Source: UBA2784 sp964494625
GTDB taxonomy: Bacteria > Pseudomonadota > Alphaproteobacteria > Micropepsales > Micropepsaceae
Assembly: GCA_964494625.1 (NCBI GenBank)
Contig: CAZBRT010000004.1
Span: 124,001 to 188,000, forward strand
Length of the DNA: 64,000 bases
Direction of reading: 5' to 3'
Under the pieces are notes generated by a model. The model did no database searches, was not told the origin of the DNA, and saw only the letters and a list, made by a program, of their open reading frames with translations. The stretch's first letter is position 1; each line of letters starts with the position of its first letter. Made by a program: the position numbers and the translations under genes. Of the stretch, positions 9,003 to 17,817 are shown in pieces.

Positions 9003-9760
9003 CAGCACCCAAATCACCCGCCAGCACGCCGCTGATTGAGCTTGAGCGCGTGAGCAAATGGTTCGGCTCATTCCGCGCGCTCAATGCGGTGAGCCTGACC
9101 GTGCAGGCGGGCGAGCGCATTGTCATCTGCGGGCCGTCGGGCTCGGGCAAGTCGACATTGATCCGCTGCATCAACCGGCTGGAGGAGCATCAGTCCGGCA
9201 CGATCCGCGTGGGCGGTGTTGAACTCACGCACAATCTCAAGCGCATCGACGAAGTGCGCCGCGATGTGGGCATGGTGTTCCAGCAGTTCAATCTTTTCCC
9301 GCATCTGACGGTGCTTGAGAATTGCACGCTGGCACCGATCTGGGTCCGCAAGACGCCCAAGGCCGCCGCCGAGAAAGCAGCAATGGAGTATCTCGACCGC
9401 GTGCATATTGCCGATCAGGCCAAAAAATATCCCGGCCAGCTTTCGGGCGGCCAGCAGCAGCGCGCGGCCATTGCGCGCTCGCTCTGCATGAACCCGAAGA
9501 TCATGCTTTTCGACGAACCGACATCGGCGCTTGATCCGGAAATGATCTCGGAGGTGCTGGACGTGATGGTCGACCTTGCCGAGGGCGGCATGACGATGCT
9601 TTGCGTCACGCACGAGATGGCCTTTGCGCGCAAGGTCGCCGACTGCATCATTTTCATGGCCGATGGCGAGATCGTGGAGCGCGCGCCGCCCGTGGAATTC
9701 TTCGAACATCCGCGCGAGGAGCGGACGAAGAAGTTTTTGTCACAGATATTGGAGCACTAA
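8999..9760 (+). CDS. aapP: General L-amino-acid ABC transporter ATPase
   Basis: The 253-aa ABC ATPase has Walker A GPSGSGKST (residues 45-53), the Q-loop VFQQFNLFPHLTVLEN, the signature LSGGQQQR (about 146-153), Walker B IMLFDEPTSALD and the switch His in VTHEMAFA. It powers the AapJQM importer from the cytoplasmic face. The start at 8999 overlaps the aapM stop by ATGA. The gene's last four bases overlap the convergent GNAT gene, so transcription from the two sides meets with no spacer. Confidence 0.92.
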   Translation: MTAPKSPASTPLIELERVSKWFGSFRALNAVSLTVQAGERIVICGPSGSGKSTLIRCINRLEEHQSGTIRVGGVELTHNLKRIDEVRRDVGMVFQQFNLFPHLTVLENCTLAPIWVRKTPKAAAEKAAMEYLDRVHIADQAKKYPGQLSGGQQQRAAIARSLCMNPKIMLFDEPTSALDPEMISEVLDVMVDLAEGGMTMLCVTHEMAFARKVADCIIFMADGEIVERAPPVEFFEHPREERTKKFLSQILEH

Positions 9761-10329
9761 ACCTGCCCCATAAACGCGATCTTTTCTGCCTCTGACAGCG
9801 GAAAGATGATCGCCTGTTCCTGCGCAAAAGGGGCAAAGCCCAGCTTCTGGTAAAGCGGCAGCGCGCGGGGGTGATCAAGCGTGTTTGTCTGAACCGTGAG
9901 GCGCGTGATCGGCTTTGCCCAGGCGATCTCGATTGCCCGCGCGAGCAGGGCCTTGCCAAGGCCGCGCCCGCCGAATTCGGCAAGCAGGCCAAAATAGGAA
10001 AGTTCAGCTGCACCCTCGGTACGGAAGTCGAGCTCGGCATAGCCTGCGGGCGCGCCGGCCACCATCAAGACCCAAATCTCAACCTTCGGGTCGTGGATGA
10101 TCGCGGCCAGCGCCTCATCCGCCATGCGCAAGCGGTCGTTCCAGTGATGGGGCTGTCCCACGCGGCGGTAGAGATAGCGATACCAGTGGAGCGGCGGGTT
10201 TTCGGCGCGCAGGATGGCCAGCGTGCCGCCTGCAACGCGCAGGGCAGGCATCGGCACCATCAGGTTCGGCTTTGCGTGCATCTCCAGCCAGGTGATCGTG
10301 ACCGGAATGCCGTCTGTGCGTGCGCTCAT
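9757..10329 (-). CDS. GNAT-family N-acetyltransferase
   Basis: The 190-aa protein has the GNAT acetyl-CoA motif in FGLLAEFGGRGLGKALLARA (Gly-Arg-Gly-Leu-Gly) and the C-terminal NTLDHPRALPLYQKLGFAPF. The N-terminal part includes LHWYRYLYRRVG. It would transfer an acetyl group from acetyl-CoA to an amine; the acceptor is unknown. Its ATG overlaps the sseA stop (ATGA), making it the third gene of a cysK-sseA-GNAT operon, so an acceptor in thiol or sulfur metabolism is conceivable but unproven. Confidence 0.85.
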   Translation of the reverse strand: MSARTDGIPVTITWLEMHAKPNLMVPMPALRVAGGTLAILRAENPPLHWYRYLYRRVGQPHHWNDRLRMADEALAAIIHDPKVEIWVLMVAGAPAGYAELDFRTEGAAELSYFGLLAEFGGRGLGKALLARAIEIAWAKPITRLTVQTNTLDHPRALPLYQKLGFAPFAQEQAIIFPLSEAEKIAFMGQV

Positions 10330-11165
10330 GTCTCAACCGGCAAAGCGGGGTCAGCGCCCCATTCGGCCCAGGAGCCGTCATAGACTGCAGCATCACGCAG
10401 GCCAGCCGCGCTGAGCGCCAGCGCCAGCACGGATGCACTGATGCCGGAACCGCAGGTGGTGACGACCGGCTTGTCCGCATCGACTCCGGCGCGCGCGAAG
10501 GCTGCCTTGATCTCGGCAGGCGGGCGCATACTGCCGCCTGGCGTCAAGACGTCCCCAAAGGGCAGCGAGTGCGAACCGGGAATGTGGCCACCGCGCAGGC
10601 CCGCGCGCGGCTCGGGTTCCGTGCCGCGGAAGCGCCCGAGGCTGCGCGCATCGACAATTTGCTCGGCATGAGTTGCGACATTCGCGAGCATCTGGTCGCG
10701 TTTGCGCAACAAGGACCAGTCGGGGCGCGGCGTGAAGTGGCGCTCGGAAAAATGCGGCACCTCGTCGGTCACGGCATGCCCCGCTGCAATCCATGCGGGC
10801 AGACCGCCATCCAGCACCACCACATCCCGATGGCCCATCACGCGGAACATCCACCAGGCGCGGGCGGCGCCAAAAATGCCGCTCGTGTCATAGATGACGA
10901 TACGATGGCCGTCGCCGATGCCCATTTTCTTCATGCGGCTGGCGAACATCACGGGGCTCGGCAGCATGTGGGGCAAAGGCGAGGTCGTATCCGACATCGC
11001 ATCAATGTCGAAGAACTGCGCACCTGCGATGTGGGCGGCTGCGTACTCGGCCGCGCAATTGCGGTTGGCGGCGGGCATGTACCATGACGCGTCGAGGATG
11101 CGGATATCAGGCGCACTCAAGCGCTGCGCCAGCCAGTCCGCTGAGACGAGGGGATGGTCGCTCAT
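10326..11165 (-). CDS. sseA: 3-Mercaptopyruvate sulfurtransferase (two rhodanese domains)
   Basis: The 279-aa protein has two rhodanese-like domains. The N-terminal one (LVSADWLAQRL, ILDASWYMP, IVIYDTSG, AWWMFRVMGHRDVVVLDGG) is inactive, as usual. The C-terminal one carries the active cysteine C238 in CGSGISA, the six-residue loop typical of mercaptopyruvate sulfurtransferase rather than thiosulfate sulfurtransferase. It moves sulfur from 3-mercaptopyruvate to acceptors such as cyanide or thiols. An upstream in-frame ATG at 11264 lies inside cysK; the ATG at 11165 is preferred because it overlaps the cysK stop by ATGA. Confidence 0.9.
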   Translation of the reverse strand: MSDHPLVSADWLAQRLSAPDIRILDASWYMPAANRNCAAEYAAAHIAGAQFFDIDAMSDTTSPLPHMLPSPVMFASRMKKMGIGDGHRIVIYDTSGIFGAARAWWMFRVMGHRDVVVLDGGLPAWIAAGHAVTDEVPHFSERHFTPRPDWSLLRKRDQMLANVATHAEQIVDARSLGRFRGTEPEPRAGLRGGHIPGSHSLPFGDVLTPGGSMRPPAEIKAAFARAGVDADKPVVTTCGSGISASVLALALSAAGLRDAAVYDGSWAEWGADPALPVET

Positions 11166-12169
11166 GTCTTTTGTCCGTCCAGCCAATGCGGCACCGGCAG
11201 GTTCTTTGAGCGCAGGAACGCGGGGTTGAAGAGCTTGCTCTGATAGCGCGTGCCGTAATCGCAAAGCACTGTCACGATCACATGGCCCGGTCCCATCTGG
11301 CGCGCCATGGCCATTGCGGCCGCGACGTTGATGCCGCTTGAGCCGCCAAGGCAGAGCCCTTCGTGTTCCAGAAGGTCAAAGACGATGGAAACAGCCTCGT
11401 CATCCTTGATCTGAAAGGCGTCATCAATCGGCGCATCCTTGATGTTGGCCGTGACGCGACCCTGACCGATGCCTTCGGTGATCGAGCTGCCTTCGGATTT
11501 CAGTTCGCCGGTCTTGATCCAGCTATACATCGCCGCGCCCATCGGGTCGGCGACCGCGATGCGGATTTTCGGGTTCCTTGCCTTCAGCGCCATGCCGACG
11601 CCCGCCAGCGTTCCACCCGATCCGATGGCGCAGGTGAAGCCTTCGACCTTGCCGTCCGTCTGCTGCCAGATTTCCGGGCCGGTGGTTTCTATATGGGCCT
11701 GCCGGTTCGCCACATTGTCGAACTGGTTGGCCCAGATCGCGCCGTTCTTTTCCGACGCGTTCAACTCCTCCGCCAGCCGCCCCGACCATTTCACGTAGTT
11801 GTTCGGATCCTTGTAGGGCACCGCCGGCACCTCGATCAGGCGCGCGCCCATCAGGCGCAGCGTGTCCTTCTTTTCGGCGCTCTGGGTCTCGGGGATGACG
11901 ATCACGGTCTTGTAACCAAGCGCGTTGGCAACCATCGCCAGGCCGATGCCGGTGTTGCCTGCCGTGCCCTCCACAATCGTGCCGCCGGGGCGCAAGGCTC
12001 CGCTGCGTTCCGCATCGCGGATGATGTAAAGCGCCGCCCGGTCCTTGACCGACTGGCCGGGGTTCATGAACTCGCACTTGCCAAGGATGGTGCAGCCGGT
12101 TTCGGCGGAGGCACGGCGCAGTTTCAACAAAGGCGTATTGCCGATCAGGGAGAGAATATCAGGCGCCAC
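11162..12169 (-). CDS. cysK: Cysteine synthase A (O-acetylserine sulfhydrylase)
   Basis: The 335-aa protein is a fold-type II PLP enzyme. It shows SLIGNTPLLKL, the PLP lysine K42 in NPGQSVKDRA, the substrate loop EGTAGNTGIGLA, the phosphate-binding IGSGGTLAG and a late GGSSGINVAAA. It makes cysteine from O-acetylserine and sulfide in the cytoplasm. The downstream sseA starts inside its stop codon and GNAT follows, giving a three-gene sulfur operon. The product is a little longer than E. coli CysK, because of insertions around VPYKDPNNYVKWSGR that are common in alphaproteobacterial members. A cystathionine beta-synthase activity cannot be excluded. Confidence 0.85.
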   Translation of the reverse strand: MAPDILSLIGNTPLLKLRRASAETGCTILGKCEFMNPGQSVKDRAALYIIRDAERSGALRPGGTIVEGTAGNTGIGLAMVANALGYKTVIVIPETQSAEKKDTLRLMGARLIEVPAVPYKDPNNYVKWSGRLAEELNASEKNGAIWANQFDNVANRQAHIETTGPEIWQQTDGKVEGFTCAIGSGGTLAGVGMALKARNPKIRIAVADPMGAAMYSWIKTGELKSEGSSITEGIGQGRVTANIKDAPIDDAFQIKDDEAVSIVFDLLEHEGLCLGGSSGINVAAAMAMARQMGPGHVIVTVLCDYGTRYQSKLFNPAFLRSKNLPVPHWLDGQKT

Positions 12170-12262
12170 GTCATGCCCTCTGCAAGAAAACGGCCGGACC
12201 GTTTGGCCCCCATGTCAACGGGAAATACCCGGAAATCCGCGTATTTTTCCGTCGGTTGCGGG

Positions 12263-12292
12263 TGATCCAGCCTCTGTGGGGGAACGTATAGG
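12263..12292 (+). promoter_or_regulatory. ECF (RpoE/ECF11-like) promoter candidate ahead of the chrR-like gene
   Basis: A -35 TGATCC at 12263-12268 and a -10 TATAGG at 12287-12292 are separated by 18 nt, with CG just before the -10. The start codon is at 12321. The same TGATCC-N18-TA pair occurs before the photolyase gene. From memory, the Rhodobacter RpoE promoter uses TGATCC with a TAAGA-like -10 at this spacing. Confidence 0.55.
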
Positions 12293-12320
12293 CTCAAAAC
12301 AATTGAAGCCAGCCCGATCC

Positions 12321-12977
12321 ATGCCCCATCACCCGCCTGAAGAATATCTGATCGACCTTGCTTCCGGCGCCGCGGGGGAGGGTGTTGCCCTGCTGCTCCG
12401 CACGCATCTTGCCATGTGCCCGCCTTGTGGGGTCGTGGCAGCCGATCTGGACCGGATTGGTGGTATCTTGCTGGAGGACGGGGCCGGTCGCTCATTGCAG
12501 ACCCTTGCGCACCCGGCGCTTCCGGCTCTCGCGACCGCGCCCGGCCGCGCGCATGGCGCCCGCATCGCCCTCCCGCAACATGGCTCGAGGGGGATCCCGG
12601 AACCGCTGCGGGCCTTTGTCGGCGCGTCTTTCGATGCCCTCAACTGGCGCATGGTCTGGCCGGGCGTTCATGAATTGAACGTGCCCGGCCTTGATCCGCG
12701 CGAGGGTCTGAAGCTCTTGCGCATCCGCGAGGGCATGGCGTTGCCGAAGCACACACATGAGGGCGACGAACTGACGCTTGTGCTGACGGGCGGTTATACG
12801 GACGCGACCGGGCACTATGTTGCCGGTGACGTCGCGCTGGCCGATGACGAGATCAGTCACCAGCCCAAGGCTGACCCGGGCACCGCCTGCATCTGTCTGA
12901 CGGCGGTTGAGCGTCCGCTGCGGTTCACCGGCTTCTTTGCCCGGATCATCTCCCGTCTTCTCATCAAAGACCGCTGA
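12321..12977 (+). CDS. ChrR-like zinc anti-sigma factor with C-terminal cupin
   Basis: The product is 218 aa. The N-terminal zinc anti-sigma domain has H4, H29, C33 and C36 (HLAMCPPC), the H-x24-H-x3-C-x2-C spacing of Rhodobacter ChrR. The cupin domain has H143, H145, E149 and H179, again with ChrR's spacing as I recall it. ChrR binds and holds RpoE until singlet oxygen triggers its release. Unusually, no ECF sigma gene is adjacent, so it must act on a sigma factor elsewhere or have another job. An ECF-type promoter lies just upstream, and a secreted-protein gene and an SDR gene follow. Confidence 0.85.
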   Translation: MPHHPPEEYLIDLASGAAGEGVALLLRTHLAMCPPCGVVAADLDRIGGILLEDGAGRSLQTLAHPALPALATAPGRAHGARIALPQHGSRGIPEPLRAFVGASFDALNWRMVWPGVHELNVPGLDPREGLKLLRIREGMALPKHTHEGDELTLVLTGGYTDATGHYVAGDVALADDEISHQPKADPGTACICLTAVERPLRFTGFFARIISRLLIKDR

Positions 12978-12987
12978 AAGGTTCGTC

Positions 12988-13629
12988 ATGCGCCTCTCTG
13001 TTGCTGCCCTTGCCGGGTTGGTGCTCTTTGCAGCGCCCGCACATGCCAGCTTCATTCCGCCCTCGGGCGAGATCGTCTTCAAGGCGATCCGCGACGGCGA
13101 CGAAATCGGCTTTCACAAGGTGAGCTTCACAAGCGACGGCAGCCGCCTTGTCGCGCGCACGCAGATCGAACTGTCGGTCCATATCGCCTTCATCCGCGTC
13201 TTCCACTACACGCATGACAGTACAGAAGTCTGGGACAATGGCACGCTGACGACGTTGGAGAGCCGCACCTTCGACGACGGCTCGGACGAGAACCTCTCCG
13301 TCACATCGAGGGGCGGGCAGCTGGACATTGCCGGGCCAGCCTATGCGGGTGCGGGGGCGGCATCGCTCAAGCCGACATCCTACTGGTTCGAGGATTTCGT
13401 GAAGCAGACGGAAGTTCTCAACTCCCAGACCGGCAAGATCATGCCGGTAACCATCCGCAGCGAAGGCAACGAGACGCTTTTGCTCGACGGCCAATCGGTC
13501 GAGACACGGCGATATTTCGTGGAGGAGCTGAAACTCCATTTGTGGTATGACGCGCGTGGCCAGTGGGTGCGCTCCAGCTTTGATGCGCGCGGCACAGCCA
13601 TCGAGTATGTCATCGGCGATTATCAATAG
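12988..13629 (+). CDS. Secreted protein of unknown function in the ChrR-linked operon
   Basis: The 213-aa product has a clear signal peptide (MRLSVAALAGLVLFAAPAHA). The mature part looks beta-rich, opening IVFKAIRDGDEIGFHKVSF and continuing with HIAFIRVFHYTHDSTEVW, LKPTSYWFEDF and VEELKLHLWYDARGQWVRSSF, and may fold as a barrel that handles lipid. It resembles the DUF6134 family, but that label is from memory. It lies 10 nt after the chrR-like gene and 13 nt before the SDR gene, so it is probably cotranscribed with both. The start is supported by the signal peptide. Confidence 0.7.
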   Translation: MRLSVAALAGLVLFAAPAHASFIPPSGEIVFKAIRDGDEIGFHKVSFTSDGSRLVARTQIELSVHIAFIRVFHYTHDSTEVWDNGTLTTLESRTFDDGSDENLSVTSRGGQLDIAGPAYAGAGAASLKPTSYWFEDFVKQTEVLNSQTGKIMPVTIRSEGNETLLLDGQSVETRRYFVEELKLHLWYDARGQWVRSSFDARGTAIEYVIGDYQ

Positions 13630-13642
13630 GCGGCGTGCAGTC

Positions 13643-14440
13643 ATGGGTTCCGGCGGCAAGAACGGCAAACGCGTGCGCCGCATCGTATGGATCACAGGGG
13701 CAAGCACCGGCATCGGCGCCGCCCTTGCCCGCGAGATGGCACGACAGGGCTTTCATGTTGCCGCATCGGCCCGCAAGATCGCTGAACTGAATGCGCTTCA
13801 GGCGGAATCGGCGGGGTTGAAGGGCGCCATCACGCCTTATCCCTGCGATGTGGAAGACCAACTCGCCATGGCGCTTACGGCGGCCAATATCGCGCGCGAG
13901 ATGGGGCCGATCGACATCGCGATTTTCAATGCGGGCGTCTATCTGCCGCTTGACGGGCGAAAAATCGACAGCGCGCTTTTCCGCAAGTCGTTCGACGTGA
14001 ATGTCATGGGCGTGGTCCATGGCCTTGAGGCCATTGTGCCGGACATGGTGGCACGGCGTTGCGGACGCATCGTGATCGTGTCGTCGGTGACGGGCTATGG
14101 CGGGCTGCCGACATCATCGGCCTATGGCGCGACCAAGGCTGCGCTCATCAACATGGCCGAAGCGCTGAAGTTCGACCTCGACAAGGCCAATGTTGCCATC
14201 CAGATCGTCAACCCGGGCTTTGTGAAGACTCCGGCAACCGACACCAACGATTTCAGCATGCCGTTCATCGTGTCAGCCGAGAAGGCAGCGCGACGCATCC
14301 TGCGCGGGATCAGGCGCGGCTCTTTCGAGATCACGTTCCCACGCCGCTTCACCTATATGCTGAAGTTCATGCAGCTTCTGCCCTACCGCGCCTATTTCGC
14401 GCTGACCCGGAAGATGACGGGCGCAGGCAAGGAACCTTAG
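13643..14440 (+). CDS. Short-chain dehydrogenase/reductase
   Basis: The 265-aa classical SDR has the cofactor motif TGASTGIG (residues 18-25), NAGVYLPL, the catalytic Ser in IVIVSSVTG and Y161/K165 in SAYGATKAALIN. It is an NAD(P)-dependent oxidoreductase of unknown substrate. The ATG at 13643 is chosen because upstream in-frame sequence belongs to the preceding gene. A basic C terminus with PRRFTYMLKFMQLLPYRAYF suggests membrane contact and so a lipid substrate. It is the third gene of the chrR-like operon, and its stop overlaps the convergent GPH transporter by four bases. Confidence 0.85.
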   Translation: MGSGGKNGKRVRRIVWITGASTGIGAALAREMARQGFHVAASARKIAELNALQAESAGLKGAITPYPCDVEDQLAMALTAANIAREMGPIDIAIFNAGVYLPLDGRKIDSALFRKSFDVNVMGVVHGLEAIVPDMVARRCGRIVIVSSVTGYGGLPTSSAYGATKAALINMAEALKFDLDKANVAIQIVNPGFVKTPATDTNDFSMPFIVSAEKAARRILRGIRRGSFEITFPRRFTYMLKFMQLLPYRAYFALTRKMTGAGKEP

Positions 14441-15795
14441 GAACGCGCCGGGGCGGGATCTGCTCCGGTGATCGTACCGCGCAGCCGTTGCTGCTCGTCG
14501 GCACCCAGGCCAAAGGTCCACATCAGGCGGATGGCGCCGGTTTTCAGGATCACCGGCACAACCGAATAGAGCGCGGTCAACGCAATCACGACGACATCCG
14601 ATTGTCGGGGAAGCGTTGCATCAAAGCCGAGCGTCCCCAGAAGAATGAGGGCAGGGCCTGCCGAAAGCGCACTGGCAAATTTGCTCGCGATACCCCAAAG
14701 GGCGAAATAGAGCCCCGCGCGCTCGCCACCGCCTGCTGCCGTGTCCGCGTCAACGACATCCGCCTGAATGGACGCGGGCAGCGCAAGATCAGCACCCAGC
14801 GCAAGGCCGCTGAGTGTGCAGATCACCGCAAAAATCATCGGATCGCCCAGCCACACTGCAACCGGCGTAAAGACAAAGACGCCGCAAGAGAACATCATCG
14901 CGCGGCACCAGGCATGGTGCTTTTCCCAACGTCGTGACAATTTCATCCAGACCGGGACCGAGAGAAGGCCCGCAAGAAAATAGGCAAGCAGCAATGGGCC
15001 GGCGAGACCTGGTGCCTGGAGCGCATGGCTCACAAAGAGGATGAAGAGTGACGTCGGCAAGCCATTGGCCAGCCCATTCACCAGATAGGCAAGGATGAGG
15101 CGCCGGAAGTGGCGGTTCTGGGCGATGAGCCGCCAGCCGCCACCAACGCCGGCCTCAAGACCGTGGCGGTCACGTTTCAGCGGCAAGCGATCCGGCACGA
15201 ATTTCAGGCAAAGCCAGACGCTGATCGGCAAGCCGATCCCGGTCGCCCATGCAATGGAGGAGACTCCTGCCTCGGCGCCACCAAAGATCGCCTTGGATGC
15301 TTCGGGGAGGAGGATCGCGATAAGCGTGCCGGCCAGAATGGTGGCCTCGCGCGCGCCGACAATGCGCGTGCGCTCGTGGTACTGGCCCGAAAGCTCCGCA
15401 CCCCAGGCGGCATAGGGCACGATCATCATCGTCCAACCCAAAGTGAGCACGCAGGACCAGATGACAAAATGCGTCACATCCGCGTCGCCGGGCGGCGCAA
15501 ACAGCATGACCACGCCCGCGAACACCAACGGCGTTCCGGCAAAGATCCACGGCTTGCGACGGCCAAAGCGCATGCGGGTAATGTCGCTGAGAAAGCCGCC
15601 GACAGGATCGGTGATGCCATCAAAGAGACGCAGCGCGATCAGCGCAAAGCCCATGGCAGCCGCAGAGACGCCGAATGTCTCGATATAGTAGGCGGGCAGG
15701 ATCACATAAAACGGAATGGTCAGCGCCGACAACGGCAGCGCCGGCAGCGCATAAGCCCAGATGACCTTGCGCGGCAGGGCGCTGCCGTCAGCCAC
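14437..15795 (-). CDS. MFS transporter, GPH (glycoside-pentoside-hexuronide:cation symporter) type
   Basis: The 452-aa polytopic protein has about 12 membrane segments. The GPH signature is RLFDGITDPVGGFLSD with RFGRRKPWIFAGTP between segments, and PYAAWGAELSGQYHERTRI follows. GPH members usually carry sugars with Na+ or H+, but relatives in lipid and stress clusters may carry other solutes. I prefer GTG at 15795, preceded by AGGTGG, which overlaps the end of the CFA-like gene by 8 nt. ATG at 15819 is an alternative. It is the last gene of the five-gene photolyase operon. A second GPH gene lies at 49992-51404. Confidence 0.8.
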   Translation of the reverse strand: MADGSALPRKVIWAYALPALPLSALTIPFYVILPAYYIETFGVSAAAMGFALIALRLFDGITDPVGGFLSDITRMRFGRRKPWIFAGTPLVFAGVVMLFAPPGDADVTHFVIWSCVLTLGWTMMIVPYAAWGAELSGQYHERTRIVGAREATILAGTLIAILLPEASKAIFGGAEAGVSSIAWATGIGLPISVWLCLKFVPDRLPLKRDRHGLEAGVGGGWRLIAQNRHFRRLILAYLVNGLANGLPTSLFILFVSHALQAPGLAGPLLLAYFLAGLLSVPVWMKLSRRWEKHHAWCRAMMFSCGVFVFTPVAVWLGDPMIFAVICTLSGLALGADLALPASIQADVVDADTAAGGGERAGLYFALWGIASKFASALSAGPALILLGTLGFDATLPRQSDVVVIALTALYSVVPVILKTGAIRLMWTFGLGADEQQRLRGTITGADPAPARS

Positions 15796-17017
15796 GGTGC
15801 AAGACCACCTGCTCCACATCAATGGATTGCGAACGGAAGCCAGCTTCGCAGTAAGCGAGATAGCAAGTCCAGAGACGTCTGAAACGCTCGTCAAAGCGCC
15901 GTTGCGCCATTTGAGGCCAGGCGCGGTTGAAGGCAACGTGCCACTCGGCAAGCGTGCGCGCATAGTCGAGGCCAAAGGTCTGGCGCGCACCCACCGCAAA
16001 TCCCGCCCGCTCGGCCTGATTTGCCAGAACCGCTGGCGAGGGCAGCATGCCGCCGGGGAATACATGCCGCTGGATGAAATCGGCACGGCGGCGATAGGAC
16101 TCATACCATCTGTCAGCGATGGTGATGACCTGCAGCCCCGCCGCACCGCCTGGTTTGACGATGTTGCGGAGCTTGCCGAAATAATCCGGCCAGTATTTCT
16201 CGCCCACAGCTTCGAACATCTCGATGGAGATCGCGCGGTCGAAGCTTCCTTCAAGGTCGCGATAGTCGCGGAACTCCAGCGTGACGCGTTCGTTCAGACC
16301 CGCCTCGAAAATGCGCTTCTGCCCGTGGGCCAATTGCTCGCGGCTGATGGTGATGCCGGTGACATGGCAGCCGATCTCGCGCGCGGCGTATTCGGCAAAG
16401 CCGCCCCATCCGCAACCGATCTCGACCACGCGATGGTCCGGCGCGATCCCGGTCAAGCGGGCGAGGTTGGCGTATTTGGCGTGCTGCGCCTGTTCGAGTG
16501 TCATGTCCGGCGAAGAGAACAGCCCCGCCGAATAGGTCATCGAAGGGTCAAGCCATTGCCGGTAGAAATCATTGCCAAGGTCATAATGCGCATGGATGTT
16601 GCGCCTGGAACCCTTGCGGGTGTTGGGGCGCAGCATGTGCTTTGCCCGTGCCAGCGCGTTCACGATCCAGGTGCCGCGCGACACGCCATCGACTGCCTCT
16701 GCATTGATGGCGGCGAGATAAAACACGGCCATGATATCCGGGCTGTCCCACAAGCCATCGAGATAGGCTTCGGCAAATCCAAGGCTGCCGCCGCGGATGA
16801 CACGGCCGAACATGCGGTGGTCGCGCACAAGGATTGTGCCCTCGACGCCGTTGCGTGCGCCCGCAAAGCGGAAAACGCGTCCGTCAGGCATCACGATTGA
16901 GAGCGTGCCCAGCGCCATTCGCGACAGCGCCCGCAAGGCAAGTCTCGCCGAAAGCGGCAGGCCGCGCAGCGCAGCGCGGGGAAGGGTGAACTCGTCGTTT
17001 ATCGTGCTGTCTGTCAT
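15788..17017 (-). CDS. Cyclopropane-fatty-acid-synthase-like SAM methyltransferase
   Basis: The 409-aa protein has the CFA-synthase fold: HYDLGNDFYRQWLDPSMTYSAGLF before the SAM motif VVEIGCGWGG (residues 197-206), then YRDLEGSFDRAISIEMFEAVG and a C-terminal WHVAFNRAWP. It would transfer a methyl or methylene group to an unsaturated acyl chain in membrane phospholipid. Proteins of this family next to a flavin amine oxidase in the Rhodobacter RpoE regulon make methylated precursors of furan fatty acids (UfaM), so that product is possible here. The start overlaps the DUF1365 stop by ATGA. Confidence 0.88.
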   Translation of the reverse strand: MTDSTINDEFTLPRAALRGLPLSARLALRALSRMALGTLSIVMPDGRVFRFAGARNGVEGTILVRDHRMFGRVIRGGSLGFAEAYLDGLWDSPDIMAVFYLAAINAEAVDGVSRGTWIVNALARAKHMLRPNTRKGSRRNIHAHYDLGNDFYRQWLDPSMTYSAGLFSSPDMTLEQAQHAKYANLARLTGIAPDHRVVEIGCGWGGFAEYAAREIGCHVTGITISREQLAHGQKRIFEAGLNERVTLEFRDYRDLEGSFDRAISIEMFEAVGEKYWPDYFGKLRNIVKPGGAAGLQVITIADRWYESYRRRADFIQRHVFPGGMLPSPAVLANQAERAGFAVGARQTFGLDYARTLAEWHVAFNRAWPQMAQRRFDERFRRLWTCYLAYCEAGFRSQSIDVEQVVLHRG

Positions 17018-17817
17018 GGCAGCGTGCTCCGGGGATGCGAAGTGGCAAGGCTGATTGTCGGTTGGGGCTTTGGTGTGCGCGTCTCAAGGCGTGCGCCCTT
17101 CCACCACAGGCGAAGCGCCTGAAAATGGATGCCGAAGACGACGTTGAGCGTCATCAAGGGGTGGCGCAGCACGGCTTTCAGGATCGCTGATGATGTGAGC
17201 GGTTTGCGGAACCCCGATTGCGTTGCGAGCAAGAGCGCGCCTTCGGTATCGCGCTGGTGGATCGCGATGGAAAGGCGCTCGCCCGGCACGCGCAGCGAGA
17301 AGGCGTAAGTCGCCTCCATACCGATGAATGGCGAGACGTAGAACATCTTTCTGGCTTCGTGGCTGATGGCTTCTGTGTCACCAGCAGGCGCGACATAGAC
17401 ATGCGTCTCGCCGAACGTGTTGTTGACCTCGTAGATCACCGCACCGCATTTTCCGGCTGGCGTGAAAACGAACCAGACCGAGACCGGATTGAAGACGAAA
17501 CCGAAGAGGCGCGGGAAACACAGAAGGCGGACTTGGCCGATGGCGATATCGAGCCCCGCTTCGGCCAGCGTGCGCTGAACCCAGGGGCGCAGCGGCGAGC
17601 CGTCGCGAAACCCGTGGTCAGCATCGTGGAAGGACAAGAGCCCGAAGCGATTGTGGCGAAAGAGGCGTGAGGCACGAGAGCAAGCCGGATCATCAATGTC
17701 CACCAGCACCGAAAAGACCCGGTAGCTGAAGCGATGACGAAAGGGCTTGGCACGCGCGTGCATGACCCGTCCCTCGTAAAGGGCGGGCGGTGGCGCATCC
17801 TGCAAACCGCGCATCAT
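17014..17817 (-). CDS. DUF1365 family protein
   Basis: The 267-aa protein is recognisable as DUF1365 from ALYEGRVMHARAKPFRHRF at the N terminus, FGFVFNPVSVWFVF in the middle, the EVNNTFGETHVY motif and FYVSPFIGMEATYAF. The family has no settled biochemical role but almost always sits beside a flavin amine oxidase and a CFA-like methyltransferase, as here. That points to a step in acyl-chain modification. The ATG at 17817 overlaps the amine oxidase stop (ATGA) and is preferred over the ATG at 17814. The open frame further upstream lies inside the amine oxidase gene. Confidence 0.88.
   Translation of the reverse strand: MMRGLQDAPPPALYEGRVMHARAKPFRHRFSYRVFSVLVDIDDPACSRASRLFRHNRFGLLSFHDADHGFRDGSPLRPWVQRTLAEAGLDIAIGQVRLLCFPRLFGFVFNPVSVWFVFTPAGKCGAVIYEVNNTFGETHVYVAPAGDTEAISHEARKMFYVSPFIGMEATYAFSLRVPGERLSIAIHQRDTEGALLLATQSGFRKPLTSSAILKAVLRHPLMTLNVVFGIHFQALRLWWKGARLETRTPKPQPTISLATSHPRSTLP

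Noticed and set aside
9757..9760. Four-base overlaps of convergent genes (aapP/GNAT and SDR/GPH at 14437-14440)
   Set aside because: These are tail-to-tail overlaps common in compact genomes, not evidence of special regulation.
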